Below are positions 49,745 through 58,478 of a stretch of DNA of 64,000 nucleotides, one piece after another (the stretch's first letter is position 1; every line of letters starts with the position of its first letter). The position numbers and the translations under genes are program-made. The stretch is from positions 31,370 through 95,369 of the forward strand of contig CAILZI010000161.1 in the NCBI GenBank assembly GCA_903838675.1, written 5' to 3'. The stretch comes from an uncultured Verrucomicrobiota bacterium. GTDB taxonomy: Bacteria; Verrucomicrobiota; Verrucomicrobiia; Verrucomicrobiales; Verrucomicrobiaceae. The notes under the pieces were generated by a model. The model did not search any database. It was not told the DNA's origin and worked only from the letters and a program-made list of their open reading frames with translations.

Positions 49745-52003
49745 ATGAGTTTTACCATGCTGCGCTCGCTCACTTTTTTCCTGCTATGCTCCCTCGCTCA
49801 CGCGGACGAGTTCGACTCACTGCGTGCCGTAGTGTCCAAGGCCGTGGCCAAAGGGAACCCGGCAGGTGCCGTGCTCTGGTTTGAAAGCGGAGACAAGAAG
49901 TTGACCATGGTCGAGGGACAGCGCGCACTCGTGCCCGCCAAGGAGGCCATGACCGAGGACACCGTGTTTGATGCAGCATCGCTCACCAAAGTGGTGGCCA
50001 CGCTGCCAAGTGTCTTGCTCCTGATGGAGCAGGGGAAGATCGAACTGCAGGCCGAGGTGCGGCGCTACATCCCTGAGTTTCGCGCTGGCATCACCGTGCG
50101 CCATCTGCTGACGCACACCTCCGGTTTCAAGCCAGGCATTCCCAAGGAACCAGAGTGGACGGGTTATACAGCGGGCATCGAACGTGCCGTCGCATCCGAA
50201 CCCGACGGCCCGCCCGATCGCTTTTTCCGCTACTCGGACATCAACTTCATTCTGCTCGGCGAAATCGTTCGTCGCGTGAGCGGCATCGGTTTGAATGAGT
50301 TCGCCGCGAAGCACGTGTTCGAGCCGCTGCACATGGATTCCACACGCTTCCTGCCGCCGGAGGATTGGAAGCCACGCATCGCACCCACGGAGAAAGATGA
50401 GAACGGCGTCATGCTGCGCGGCGTGGTGCATGACCCCACCTCCCGCAAGATGGGCGGTGTCACCGGCCATGCAGGCCTCTTCACCACCGCCGGCGATCTC
50501 GCGAAGTACGCGCACATGATTCTCGCGGGGGGAGCCGGTGTGCTGAAGCCGGAGACGGTAAAGCTCATGACTTCACCGCAGACCCTTGCGACAGTCTTCG
50601 AGCGGCGTGGTCTCGGCTGGGACATCGACTCGGCCTTCAGCCGGCCGCGTGGGAAAGTGTTTCCTCTAGGTTCCTTTGGTCAAACGGGCTTCACCGGCAC
50701 AAGTCTGTGGATCGAGCCCGCATCAAAGACCTTCGTCATCTTCATGAGTTCTCGCCTGCACCCCAATGGCAAAGGCAGCGTGCGCAACTTGTATGAAGAG
50801 ATCGGCACAGAGGCGGCCAAGTGCGTGAAACTCATTCCAGCCAATGCTTCGCCATGGCCGCGTGCCGAGACCGAGGTGCCGACGGTCTTGAACGGCATCG
50901 ACGTGCTGGCGCGTCGAAAGTTCGCCGACTTGCAGGGTCTGCGCATCGGCCTCATCACCAATCAAACCGGCATCGATGCGCAGCGTCACAGCACCATCGA
51001 TCTGCTGGCCAATGCGACCGGCGTAAAATTAATAAAACTCTTCAGCCCCGAGCACGGCATCCGTGGTGAACTGGATCAGGAGAAGATCAGCAACTCCACC
51101 GACAAAAAGACCGGCCTGCCCGTGCTGAGCTTGTTCGGCGAGCAGCGTGCACCGACTACGGAACAACTCGCAGACGTCGATGCCCTGGTCTTCGACATCC
51201 AGGACATCGGCTGCCGCTTCTACACCTACATCGGCACCATGCGGCTGTGCATGGAGGCGGCGGCTAAAGCAAAGAAAGCATTCTACGTGCTGGATCGCGT
51301 GAACCCCATCGGCGGCATCCAGGTGGAAGGCCCCGCCGTCATCGATGCCGAAAAGCCCACCGCCACTCATGCCATCCCATTGCGTCACGGCATGACCGCC
51401 GGCGAACTCGCCGCCATGATGAACTCCGAGCGCAGAATGGGCTGTGATTTGAAAGTAATTCCAGTCGAAGGCTGGCAGCGCGGCCTGCTCTTCGATCATA
51501 CCGGTCTGCCTTGGATCAATCCCTCCCCAAACATGCGCTCATTGAACGCTGCATTGCTCTATCCGGGCATCGGCCTTCTCGAGTTCAGCATCACTGTGGG
51601 GCGTGGCACCGACACCCCGTTTGAAGTTCTGGGCGCACCCTATGTGGATGACCTGCGGCTGTCGCATGAGCTCAACAAGCTGGGCCTTTCCGGCATACAG
51701 TTCACACCCACACGCTTCACTCCCACCGCCAGCATCTTCAAGGGAGAGGCCTGCGGCGGCGTTCGCATGGCGATCACAGATCGCGCCGCCTTGAATGCGG
51801 TCGATGTTGGCATCGCCATCGCTTGCACCCTGCAGCGGCTTTATACAAAGGAGTTCAAGCTCGCCCTGGTGGACACCCTTCTCAATCGTGCAGCCAGTGT
51901 GAAGTCGGTACGCAGTGGCGATGCGTGGAAAAAAGTCGTGGCCGACTGGGCCACGGAGACGCAGGCATTTGAGGCCAGAAGGCGCTCCTTCCTCCGCTAT
52001 TGA
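49745..52003 (+). CDS. Beta-lactamase-family hydrolase fused to NamZ (DUF1343) exo-N-acetylmuramidase
   Basis: A 752-aa exported protein (signal LRSLTFFLLCSLAHA; ATG 49757 is an alternative start). Residues about 20-365 form a serine hydrolase of the beta-lactamase/AmpC fold with SxxK in DAASLTKVV and YSD in FFRYSDIN; Bacillus AmiE is in this superfamily. Residues about 380-750 are DUF1343, now known as NamZ, family GH171 (RIGLITNQTGIDAQRHSTID, SPEHGIRGELDQ, VFDIQDIGCRFYTYIG). NamZ releases MurNAc from peptidoglycan fragments. The fusion would trim stem peptides and MurNAc in one protein, for cell-wall recycling in the periplasm or outside. Confidence 0.93.
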   Translation: MSFTMLRSLTFFLLCSLAHADEFDSLRAVVSKAVAKGNPAGAVLWFESGDKKLTMVEGQRALVPAKEAMTEDTVFDAASLTKVVATLPSVLLLMEQGKIELQAEVRRYIPEFRAGITVRHLLTHTSGFKPGIPKEPEWTGYTAGIERAVASEPDGPPDRFFRYSDINFILLGEIVRRVSGIGLNEFAAKHVFEPLHMDSTRFLPPEDWKPRIAPTEKDENGVMLRGVVHDPTSRKMGGVTGHAGLFTTAGDLAKYAHMILAGGAGVLKPETVKLMTSPQTLATVFERRGLGWDIDSAFSRPRGKVFPLGSFGQTGFTGTSLWIEPASKTFVIFMSSRLHPNGKGSVRNLYEEIGTEAAKCVKLIPANASPWPRAETEVPTVLNGIDVLARRKFADLQGLRIGLITNQTGIDAQRHSTIDLLANATGVKLIKLFSPEHGIRGELDQEKISNSTDKKTGLPVLSLFGEQRAPTTEQLADVDALVFDIQDIGCRFYTYIGTMRLCMEAAAKAKKAFYVLDRVNPIGGIQVEGPAVIDAEKPTATHAIPLRHGMTAGELAAMMNSERRMGCDLKVIPVEGWQRGLLFDHTGLPWINPSPNMRSLNAALLYPGIGLLEFSITVGRGTDTPFEVLGAPYVDDLRLSHELNKLGLSGIQFTPTRFTPTASIFKGEACGGVRMAITDRAALNAVDVGIAIACTLQRLYTKEFKLALVDTLLNRAASVKSVRSGDAWKKVVADWATETQAFEARRRSFLRY

Positions 52004-52036
52004 GACTTGCACGCCGTCTATGCTACCATGCAGACA

Positions 52037-52987
52037 ATGAAACTCCGCCACATCCTTCAGGCCTCCATCCTCCTGCTAGCCGCCTGCGGCAAGTCTTCGG
52101 ATGAACAGGCAGCCTCCAAAGGCACCATCGCGGTGTCCTTGCTCTCATTGCAGAACCCATTCTTCAAAGTGATCGGCGACAGCATCATCGCCGAGGCGAA
52201 GAAGCATGGCTATGACACCCTGGTGGTGAGCGCAGATGGTGACGTGGCGCGCCAGAGCAACCAGATCAAAGACTTCATCGTGAAGGATGTTGCCGCCATC
52301 GTGCTGAGCCCCACGGACTCCAAGGCGATCGTGACCGTAATCCAGGAGGCAAACGCCGCCGCGATTCCCGTCTTCACCGTGGATGTGCCCTGCAACGAGC
52401 CCGGCGTGAAGATAGCGACCCAGGTGGCCACGGACAACTTCGGCGGTGGCAAAATGGCCGCAGAGGCCATGATCGAGGCGCTGCAAGGGCAGGGTGGGAA
52501 GATCGGTGTGCTCGACATGAAGCAGGTGGAGTCCTGCATCCTGCGTGTGAAAGGCTTCAAGGAAGTGCTCGCCACCTACAATGCCACGGCGGCGAGGAAG
52601 ATCGAGATCGTGAGCGAGCTCGACTGCCACGGTGCCAACGACAAAGGCTACAAAGCCACCGAAGACATGCTGCAGGCCCAGCCAGATCTCGTCGGCATCT
52701 TTGCCATCAATGACCCCGGCGCACTCGGCGCACGTGGCGCGGTGGAGAAAGCAGGCAGGGTCGGCAAGGTCGTCATCATCGGCTTCGATGGCCAGCCCGA
52801 AGGCAAGCAGGCCATCAAGGAAGGCAAGATCTACGCCGACCCGATTCAGTTCCCGGACAAGATGGGCGCGGAAGTCGTGCGCGCCTACATGCGTTACTCG
52901 AAGGGCGAGAAACTCCCCCCGCAGATGCTCATTCCGACCAGTCTCTATCGCAAAGCCGACGGCGCTGCAGATGCCTCACTGAAATAA
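52037..52987 (+). CDS. RbsB-like sugar-binding lipoprotein, orphan
   Basis: A 316-aa periplasmic binding protein with lipoprotein signal MKLRHILQASILLLAACGK (Cys17). The type I fold is clear: SLLSLQNPFFKVIGDSIIAE, VAAIVLSPTDSKAI, VFTVDVPCNEPGVKIATQV, IFAINDPGALGARGAV and VVIIGFDGQPEGKQAI. It should bind a monosaccharide or similar ligand. No transporter permease or ATPase is adjacent, so it either shares a remote transporter or acts as a sensor. ATG 52028 is an alternative start. Confidence 0.92.
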   Translation: MKLRHILQASILLLAACGKSSDEQAASKGTIAVSLLSLQNPFFKVIGDSIIAEAKKHGYDTLVVSADGDVARQSNQIKDFIVKDVAAIVLSPTDSKAIVTVIQEANAAAIPVFTVDVPCNEPGVKIATQVATDNFGGGKMAAEAMIEALQGQGGKIGVLDMKQVESCILRVKGFKEVLATYNATAARKIEIVSELDCHGANDKGYKATEDMLQAQPDLVGIFAINDPGALGARGAVEKAGRVGKVVIIGFDGQPEGKQAIKEGKIYADPIQFPDKMGAEVVRAYMRYSKGEKLPPQMLIPTSLYRKADGAADASLK

Positions 52988-53003
52988 TTTGAGGCTCCAT
53001 CTC

Positions 53004-53537
53004 ATGAACTCACTCACCTTCCTCACCCTGCTGTCGTTTGGCATCGCATCTGTCTCCGCCGCAGATCCAAAACCCGAGTCTGAATTCACCACCACCGATC
53101 CCAAGAAGGTCAAAATCCTCGAAGACTCTTCACGCGAGAAAGATCCCCAGATCGATCACTTCAAGCATCTCTGCCCCGGTCTGGGCGGCTATCAGGTCAT
53201 CCATGAAGGCGGCGATTCACGGAGCTGGATCAATCTGATCTACGACGGAGGCAAGACCGACCTCATGAACGCTACGCTCATCGCCTGCCCCGGCCAGTTT
53301 CCGGCCAAGGCCAACGATGTCGTGCAATGGCGCGGCTTCCGCCAGGGCGGCTCCTTTGTTCCTTACGCCATCATCTACCGCATGATGTCGAACGCCGATG
53401 ACGCGAAGCAGACGCGGCTGGAAACTCTCGTGATCATCAAGCTCGACAAGGAGAAGTCGAGTGTCGTCGGCCATGTGCTAGCGAAGGAAGGAAACGAAAA
53501 AGCCGAGATGCTCGCAGACAAGCTTTGCCGCCCATGA
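53004..53537 (+). CDS. Secreted protein of unknown function
   Basis: A 177-aa protein with a signal peptide (MNSLTFLTLLSFGIASVSAA). The mature part has conserved-looking elements (FKHLCPGLGGYQVIHEGGDS, VVQWRGFRQGGSFVPYAIIY) and cysteines at LCPG, ACPG and near the C-terminus (KLCRP). I recognise no domain. It lies 16 bases after the RbsB-like gene and its stop overlaps the SGNH hydrolase start by four bases, so these genes are transcribed together. Confidence 0.75.
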   Translation: MNSLTFLTLLSFGIASVSAADPKPESEFTTTDPKKVKILEDSSREKDPQIDHFKHLCPGLGGYQVIHEGGDSRSWINLIYDGGKTDLMNATLIACPGQFPAKANDVVQWRGFRQGGSFVPYAIIYRMMSNADDAKQTRLETLVIIKLDKEKSSVVGHVLAKEGNEKAEMLADKLCRP

Positions 53538-54406
53538 GCAAGAGACACATGAAAGCCGTTTCATTCATTCAAGGGTCCCGGCGCACGCTGCTGCTGGCAG
53601 CTCTCGCCGCCTGCTGCTGGCAGGTGAATGCCGCAGACGAGGCGCCTCACGTGCGCATCCTCTTTCTCGGCAACAGCTACACCGCGTTCAATCGCCTTCC
53701 GGCCATGGTCGGCGAGCTCATGCTCTCCTCCCAGATGCTGTCCCCGCACATCGGCAGCAATCTGGAGGGCAACTACACCCTCGAGCGGCACACCACCAAT
53801 CCCGAGGGCCTCGCCCTGCTGAAACAAGGCGCTGACGACGGCAAGCCCTGGGATGTCGTCGTGGTGCAGGAGCATAGCGTTGTGTCTGCAGCGGCGGCGG
53901 TGGATGCAGATGCCAGACTGCTGATGGAAAACGGCCTCTCCAAACTCGTCAACTATGCGCACGAGGCGAATCCAAAAGCACTGGTCATCGATTTCCAGGT
54001 GTGGGCGCGGCACGAAAAGCTCTGGAAGGAAAACTCCACCGATGCCCTCGCCACAGGCAAAGATCCTGCACAGGCCCACGCCCGCATCCACCTCGCGAAT
54101 GCGAACGCTGTGAAGACGGCGGCAGAAAAAAATCCGGGCACACAGATTCTCGTCAGCCCGGTGGGAGATTTCTGGTGGCTGGTGCATGACGTCTATCCCG
54201 CTCTCTCGCTCTATGCCGAGGATGGCACGCATCCCGACATGCTGGGCACCCTGCTCAGCGCCTATGTCATTGCAGGCAGCATCGGCGGCCGTGAAGTGGT
54301 TGAACGATCAACGTGGATGCCTCCAGACTGTCCTGCGGTGCAGGTGGCACGCGTGAAAAAAATGGTGCTGGATCACCCCGAGGTGTTCAAAGCGGCGGGG
54401 CAGTAG
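53534..54406 (+). CDS. SGNH/GDSL-like secreted hydrolase
   Basis: A 290-aa exported protein with a hydrophobic signal (TLLLAALAACCWQVNAA). The SGNH block I motif is present as RILFLGNSYTAFNRLP with the possible nucleophile Ser in GNSYT; WDVVVVQEHSV follows, and the C-terminal block V is EDGTHPDMLGTLLSAY with Asp-x-x-His (DGTHPD). Such proteins deacylate carbohydrates or lipids. It overlaps the previous gene by four bases (ATGA). Confidence 0.8.
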   Translation: MSKRHMKAVSFIQGSRRTLLLAALAACCWQVNAADEAPHVRILFLGNSYTAFNRLPAMVGELMLSSQMLSPHIGSNLEGNYTLERHTTNPEGLALLKQGADDGKPWDVVVVQEHSVVSAAAAVDADARLLMENGLSKLVNYAHEANPKALVIDFQVWARHEKLWKENSTDALATGKDPAQAHARIHLANANAVKTAAEKNPGTQILVSPVGDFWWLVHDVYPALSLYAEDGTHPDMLGTLLSAYVIAGSIGGREVVERSTWMPPDCPAVQVARVKKMVLDHPEVFKAAGQ

Positions 54407-54412
54407 CCCACC

Positions 54413-55033
54413 TCACTTGGGCCGCCAGGAGGTGACGTCATCACCCGTGCGCGGAATCAGGTCTTTGCCGCTGCTGTAAACAGCCACCTTCGTGACGAGG
54501 TGCGCCGCCTGGTTCGTCGAAATCTTCGGGTCGGAATTGCTGGCATCAGGATTCTTCACCTGATTGTCACCATTCGTGTCGAGCAGGATGTGATAAGGCT
54601 GGCCATACATGTCCGCGAGCTTGTAAGGGCGTGCTGCCCCGACAAGTCCATGGCGGCCGTTGCTCGCCGGGGGAAACGCTGCATACGGCGTACGCTTCGG
54701 ATTCAGATCCGCCGCGCCGCTCGATGCGGGTGGTATGCCCATCAAAGCATCCACCAGGGAATTGCTCCCATCGGTCAGCACTTCGGGTGCGTCCTCGCCA
54801 TTGGCTCCTGTCACATTGGAGTCGATGGGAAAGCGGTTGTAGTCCGTCTGGTACTGTTCAATGCCAGACTTGAGTTCATTCAACACCGTCCGCACTTTCA
54901 GACGATTGGCTTGTTCGTTGACATAGGTGATTCCCGCCGCCGTCATGCTGGCGAGAATCGCGATGATGGTGATCGTAATGAGCAGTTCGATCAAGGTGAA
55001 CGCTCTCGTAGCAGGTTGCCGGTGCGTTTTCAT
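54413..55033 (-). CDS. Type II secretion-type pseudopilin (GspG-like)
   Basis: A 206-aa protein with a type IV prepilin leader: a short basic N-terminus then A-FTLIELLITITIIAILAS, with cleavage before Phe and Glu5 of the mature protein. The helix continues (ITYVNEQANRLKVRTVLNEL), followed by a GspG-like C-terminal domain (GIEQYQTDYNRFPIDSN, DMYGQPYHILLDTNGDNQV). It is alone here; other secretion genes must be elsewhere. PVC bacteria carry many solitary pseudopilins. It is convergent with the SGNH gene, six bases apart. Confidence 0.92.
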   Translation of the reverse strand: MKTHRQPATRAFTLIELLITITIIAILASMTAAGITYVNEQANRLKVRTVLNELKSGIEQYQTDYNRFPIDSNVTGANGEDAPEVLTDGSNSLVDALMGIPPASSGAADLNPKRTPYAAFPPASNGRHGLVGAARPYKLADMYGQPYHILLDTNGDNQVKNPDASNSDPKISTNQAAHLVTKVAVYSSGKDLIPRTGDDVTSWRPK

Positions 55034-55124
55034 AATCGGATTTTACCTGAAAGGGCCTTTGCAGGTCAATCCTGCTTTTTCACCCTTGATCCCACTGCCG
55101 AAACAGCGCACGGCTTCCCTCCCC

Positions 55125-55595
55125 GTGAACAAACAAGCCGTCCTCGATCAAATCCTCTCCGCGCTGAATGGCGAACTCGCCGCGCTTACCCGCGCCGCTC
55201 AGGGAGCCTTCGCTGCCGCCACGGACCCGGACAGCAAAGCGGAAAACAAGTACGACACGCGCACGCTGGAAGCCTCCTACGTCGCACGCGGTCAGGCCCA
55301 GCGTGTGGCCGAGCTGCAGGAGGCCGTGCGCGCTTTCGGCGCTTTGTCGGGAAACACCCTCCAGGCAGGCGCACCCATCACTCTGGGAGCTTTGATCAGC
55401 TTGCAGATACCCGGCGAACAAACCCACTATTTCCTCGGCCCCTTCGCGGGTGGCACAGAGATTGTGCATGAAGGACAGGATGTCGTCGTCATCACACCGG
55501 CCTCCGCCTTGGGGCAAAAACTCATCGGCAAGCGGGCAGGGGATTCAATCGCGCTCCGCCCCGGTCTAGTCGCGAAAGTGATCGCGGTGCAGTGA
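55125..55595 (+). CDS. GreA/GreB-like transcription factor with a short N-terminus
   Basis: A 156-aa protein from GTG 55125 (VNKQAVLDQILSALNGELAA). The C-terminal half (QAGAPITLGALISLQIPGEQ, YFLGPFAGGTEIVHEGQDVV, ASALGQKLIGKRAGDSI) is the GreA/GreB C-terminal domain that docks on RNA polymerase. The N-terminal part is a short helical region with the conserved SKAENKYDTRTLEASYVARG rather than the long coiled-coil finger of GreA. It probably modulates RNA polymerase but may lack transcript-cleavage activity. The frame is open upstream without a better start; a TTG-type start is possible. Confidence 0.8.
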   Translation: MNKQAVLDQILSALNGELAALTRAAQGAFAAATDPDSKAENKYDTRTLEASYVARGQAQRVAELQEAVRAFGALSGNTLQAGAPITLGALISLQIPGEQTHYFLGPFAGGTEIVHEGQDVVVITPASALGQKLIGKRAGDSIALRPGLVAKVIAVQ

Positions 55596-55608
55596 TTCAC
55601 ACACGCGC

Positions 55609-56214
55609 TCACCCCGCACGACGCATCTCCGAGATCCACTCCGGCGGAATGCCCTGCCCGGGCACTGAGCTGTCCGGCTGCCGCTTCAGCCCCACCGTGT
55701 GCTCAAGCAGCCACTCCAGACCTTCCCAGAAATGCAGCGCATCCAGCACCGGATTCAGCGCATTCGTCACCGGGCAGTAATGCACCTCCTTCGGATTCGT
55801 GTGGTGCACCGTGTGGTGCTGCGGCGTTTGCAGAATTCTCAGGTCCTGCAGCATCGAAATGAAGCGGCCATTTTCACGCCGGGTTCGGTGCGACCACTTG
55901 TGCACCTCGTTCGCATTTCCACCCACCAGCGCAAAGAGCCACACATGCCACGTCAGGCAGCCCAGCCACGCCGCCGCGATGATCAGCACTCCCATCGTCA
56001 CCAGCAGCTCCTTGTTGCTCTCCCACCACGTGTTCCGCGTCATTCGTCGCGGCAGGTGATGATGCACAATGTTCGGCCGCCCGATCCAGGCACCCAGCAC
56101 CGGCGTATCTTCACGGATGTAAGCATCCTCCATCCAGTGGACGAGGCCGGCGGCAAAATCAGCAGCAAGCACCACGCCTGCCGCCTGTAGGGAGAGTGAA
56201 ATGAGGTCGTTCAT
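55609..56214 (-). CDS. CarF/TMEM189-type plasmanylethanolamine desaturase-like protein
   Basis: A 201-aa membrane protein with three to four helices and the histidine clusters of the CarF/TMEM189 (Kua) family: GLVHWMED, NIVHHHLPRRM, NANEVHKWSH, TPQHHTVHHTNP and YCPVTNALNP. In Myxococcus and animals these proteins introduce the vinyl-ether bond that makes plasmalogens, with a diiron centre held by the histidines. The length equals the enzyme core. Whether this bacterium makes ether lipids is unknown. It is convergent with the GreA-like gene, 13 bases away. Confidence 0.9.
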   Translation of the reverse strand: MNDLISLSLQAAGVVLAADFAAGLVHWMEDAYIREDTPVLGAWIGRPNIVHHHLPRRMTRNTWWESNKELLVTMGVLIIAAAWLGCLTWHVWLFALVGGNANEVHKWSHRTRRENGRFISMLQDLRILQTPQHHTVHHTNPKEVHYCPVTNALNPVLDALHFWEGLEWLLEHTVGLKRQPDSSVPGQGIPPEWISEMRRAG

Positions 56215-56298
56215 GACCCCTCATCACTTGCCCACAAACAAACACCTCAGGACATTGATAGTCTTGAAGCTTCGATTGAGGGGATCAATGGCCCGAGT

Positions 56299-57819
56299 CT
56301 AGTCCGCATTCGGACCCACTTGCCAGCGTTGCCTCGGCGGCCACGACATCGTGATGCCAAATTCTTGCGCACCCACATCGGGCCGGTCCTGGCGCAGACC
56401 ACTAAAAACATCCTCCTTCACCTCACTCGCTATGGAGGCATTGATGGCAGGACTCCCAGCCGTCAGCACACTCAGAGTCCAGCCATTCAAACTGGCCGTC
56501 ACCAGCAGCGGATCCTTCTTCGTCAGCGGCTTCTCGGTCCCATAGCTGCCCGGCGCTGTCGCCCAGGCGATGTTGCCCGCGTACGTGCAGGTCGTGTCGC
56601 TCTCGCTATCGGCACTCATTCGAAACAGCACATGCGCCTTCCCCACGAGCAAATTGTTGGCAATCACGCAGTTCTGCGGCGGCAGCGAATAGTTCAGCCC
56701 GACTCCGATGCCATACTCGCAATTCACGATCGTATTGTGGGCGATCAAGACACCCCGTGGGCGCTGATGGTTGTTGCCCGTCGTCTCATCGGTGTCACCA
56801 GAATCCAGCACGATGGGCAGCCGGTGTTTGGAAGTCCTCCCACCCGTCAGGTTCTCGAAGTGGTTGTTGTAAATCTTGTGGTCCGTCCCGTACACCACCA
56901 CGCCCGAAGACTCGTAATTGGCATGGGCCACGTAGGCCGCATCGCTGAAATCAGTCACCACATCACCCGTGAAAACGTTGCCATTCACTTCTGACCCATG
57001 ACCAAACCGGATGTGCACACTGCCCATGCAGTTGCGGACGATGTTGCGGCTGAAAGTATTTTTCGAAGTCTTGAACGAAACGATTTCATCCTCGCCATCA
57101 CAGTCCTCGAACACATTGTCTTCTATGAGGTGATGGGTCTCAATGTTTTGGGAAGCCCCCTCACCAAAGATGATCGCCTCACGATCCGAGTCCCCTGAAA
57201 AAGGATTGCCCGGACGCCCTCTTTTTTCGTCCAGTTGCGGAGCCACATTGGCAAAGCAGTTGTCGTGAATCCAAAGCCGCTTCGCCACATCCGTCCCATC
57301 AAACCACGTCTTGATGTAGCTGCCCGCCCATTTGCCAGCAGCCACATGATGGTTGAATTCGTTAAAGCCGATCTCGATGTCATGAATCGAGCCACCACTG
57401 GTGTAGATCCCGTTCGCCGCCCCGATCCCCGTGAAGTCGAACAAATTGTGTGTCAGAATCAGATGCTTGCTGGCGACGATCTTCACCGCATTCCCGGCAA
57501 ACCCCGCGATCTTGAATCCTTCCACCGCAACATGCTGACAATCCTTGATCGTGATCGTCTTCGTCGTTCGTCCCAGCTGTCGATCCGCCATGATCCTGAT
57601 GAACTTCCCCGGAGCCCCGCTCTTACCCCGGATGTCCATGCCATCCGCATCAAAAGCCACAATGATTGTATCTCCCTCCACAGCCGCCGCCACAGCCGCC
57701 TTGAACTCCCCCTGATCCTTGGCCGTGAAAAACTTCTCCGATGCGGTGCCCTGCCCCAAAAGCCCCGACGTGAAGCCAAGGATGCCGAGAAGTAAAAGCC
57801 AATTCGAGCAGCGGGTCAT
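56299..57819 (-). CDS. Polysaccharide lyase family 6 (alginate lyase / chondroitinase B-like)
   Basis: A 506-aa exported beta-helix protein. ATG 57819 gives a good signal peptide (NWLLLLGILGFTSGLLGQG). Repeated strand motifs (VAVEGFKIAGFAGNAVKIV, NIVRNCMGSVHIRFGHGSEV) form the parallel beta-helix. The PL6 signature is visible: DGEDEIVSFKTSKNTF with Lys250 and GSVHIRFGHG with Arg271, matching the catalytic Lys/Arg pair of the family. It would cleave alginate or dermatan sulfate by beta-elimination. The 84 bases before it and the next 142 bases after its start contain only REP-like palindromes near the RAYT gene. Confidence 0.9.
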   Translation of the reverse strand: MTRCSNWLLLLGILGFTSGLLGQGTASEKFFTAKDQGEFKAAVAAAVEGDTIIVAFDADGMDIRGKSGAPGKFIRIMADRQLGRTTKTITIKDCQHVAVEGFKIAGFAGNAVKIVASKHLILTHNLFDFTGIGAANGIYTSGGSIHDIEIGFNEFNHHVAAGKWAGSYIKTWFDGTDVAKRLWIHDNCFANVAPQLDEKRGRPGNPFSGDSDREAIIFGEGASQNIETHHLIEDNVFEDCDGEDEIVSFKTSKNTFSRNIVRNCMGSVHIRFGHGSEVNGNVFTGDVVTDFSDAAYVAHANYESSGVVVYGTDHKIYNNHFENLTGGRTSKHRLPIVLDSGDTDETTGNNHQRPRGVLIAHNTIVNCEYGIGVGLNYSLPPQNCVIANNLLVGKAHVLFRMSADSESDTTCTYAGNIAWATAPGSYGTEKPLTKKDPLLVTASLNGWTLSVLTAGSPAINASIASEVKEDVFSGLRQDRPDVGAQEFGITMSWPPRQRWQVGPNAD

Positions 57820-57920
57820 CGCACACAGTGGGGCATAGATCCTGACCGGCAACCTTTAGCCGGGCTTGTTCGTGTGATTAGGGCTGATGCTGAATTTGCA
57901 TCGACTCGGTAGCCGACTTC

Positions 57921-57955
57921 GAACTTCGCCTCCAATGGCGGCGAAGCCGAAGTTC
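57921..57955. repeat. REP-like palindrome at the 3' side of the RAYT gene
   Basis: GAACTTCG (57921-57928) pairs with CGAAGTTC (57948-57955), and CTTCGCC (57924-57930) can instead pair with GGCGAAG (57940-57946). The structure lies seven bases beyond the RAYT stop codon. RAYT genes are usually flanked by their REP palindromes. Confidence 0.65.
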
Positions 57956-57961
57956 CGATAT

Positions 57962-58426
57962 TCAATCCCAGACATACTTCTCATCCCACTCAATGCCATG
58001 CGCCTTGAGAAACCGGCGGTATTCATCTTGGAACGTGATCTTCTTATGGTGCTCCTCCTGCTTCGCAATGTAGGCACGCACCTCATCCGCTTTCGATTCA
58101 CTGACAGAGAAGGTGCCGTAGCCCGACTGCCAGTGAAATTGGGCCAGCATCGGATCGCTCTGTACCTGCTCAATGAGCCAGACCGTCGAGGCGCGTTTCA
58201 TCTCCTTCACCCAGTCCGCCAGCGTGATCGTGCGGGCGAGCCGCATGAGAATATGAACATGATCCGCCACCCCTCCGACAATCATCGTCGGACAATCCAG
58301 CCGCGCCGAAATGCCGCCGAGGTAGCAGTGAAGTTCATCGCGCAGCGTTTTGTCCGTGAGGAATGAAACCCGTTCCTTCGTGGACCAAACCGCATGGATC
58401 AGGACATTGGAGAGCGATTGCGGCAT
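57962..58426 (-). CDS. REP-associated tyrosine transposase (RAYT, IS200/TnpA-like)
   Basis: A 154-aa Y1 HUH transposase. The start reads MPQSLSNVLIHAVWSTKERV, the HUH motif is DHVHIL and the catalytic Tyr is probably in RAYIAKQEEHHKK. Length and lack of the linked TnpB agree with RAYTs, which mobilise short REP palindromes rather than themselves. Palindromes flank both sides. A RAYT relic is found about 2 kb to the right (60440-60545). Confidence 0.92.
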   Translation of the reverse strand: MPQSLSNVLIHAVWSTKERVSFLTDKTLRDELHCYLGGISARLDCPTMIVGGVADHVHILMRLARTITLADWVKEMKRASTVWLIEQVQSDPMLAQFHWQSGYGTFSVSESKADEVRAYIAKQEEHHKKITFQDEYRRFLKAHGIEWDEKYVWD

Positions 58427-58478
58427 GGCGCGAACCGTAAAGGAAACAGCCAGTCACCGTCAACGGTCAAGTTGGTTC

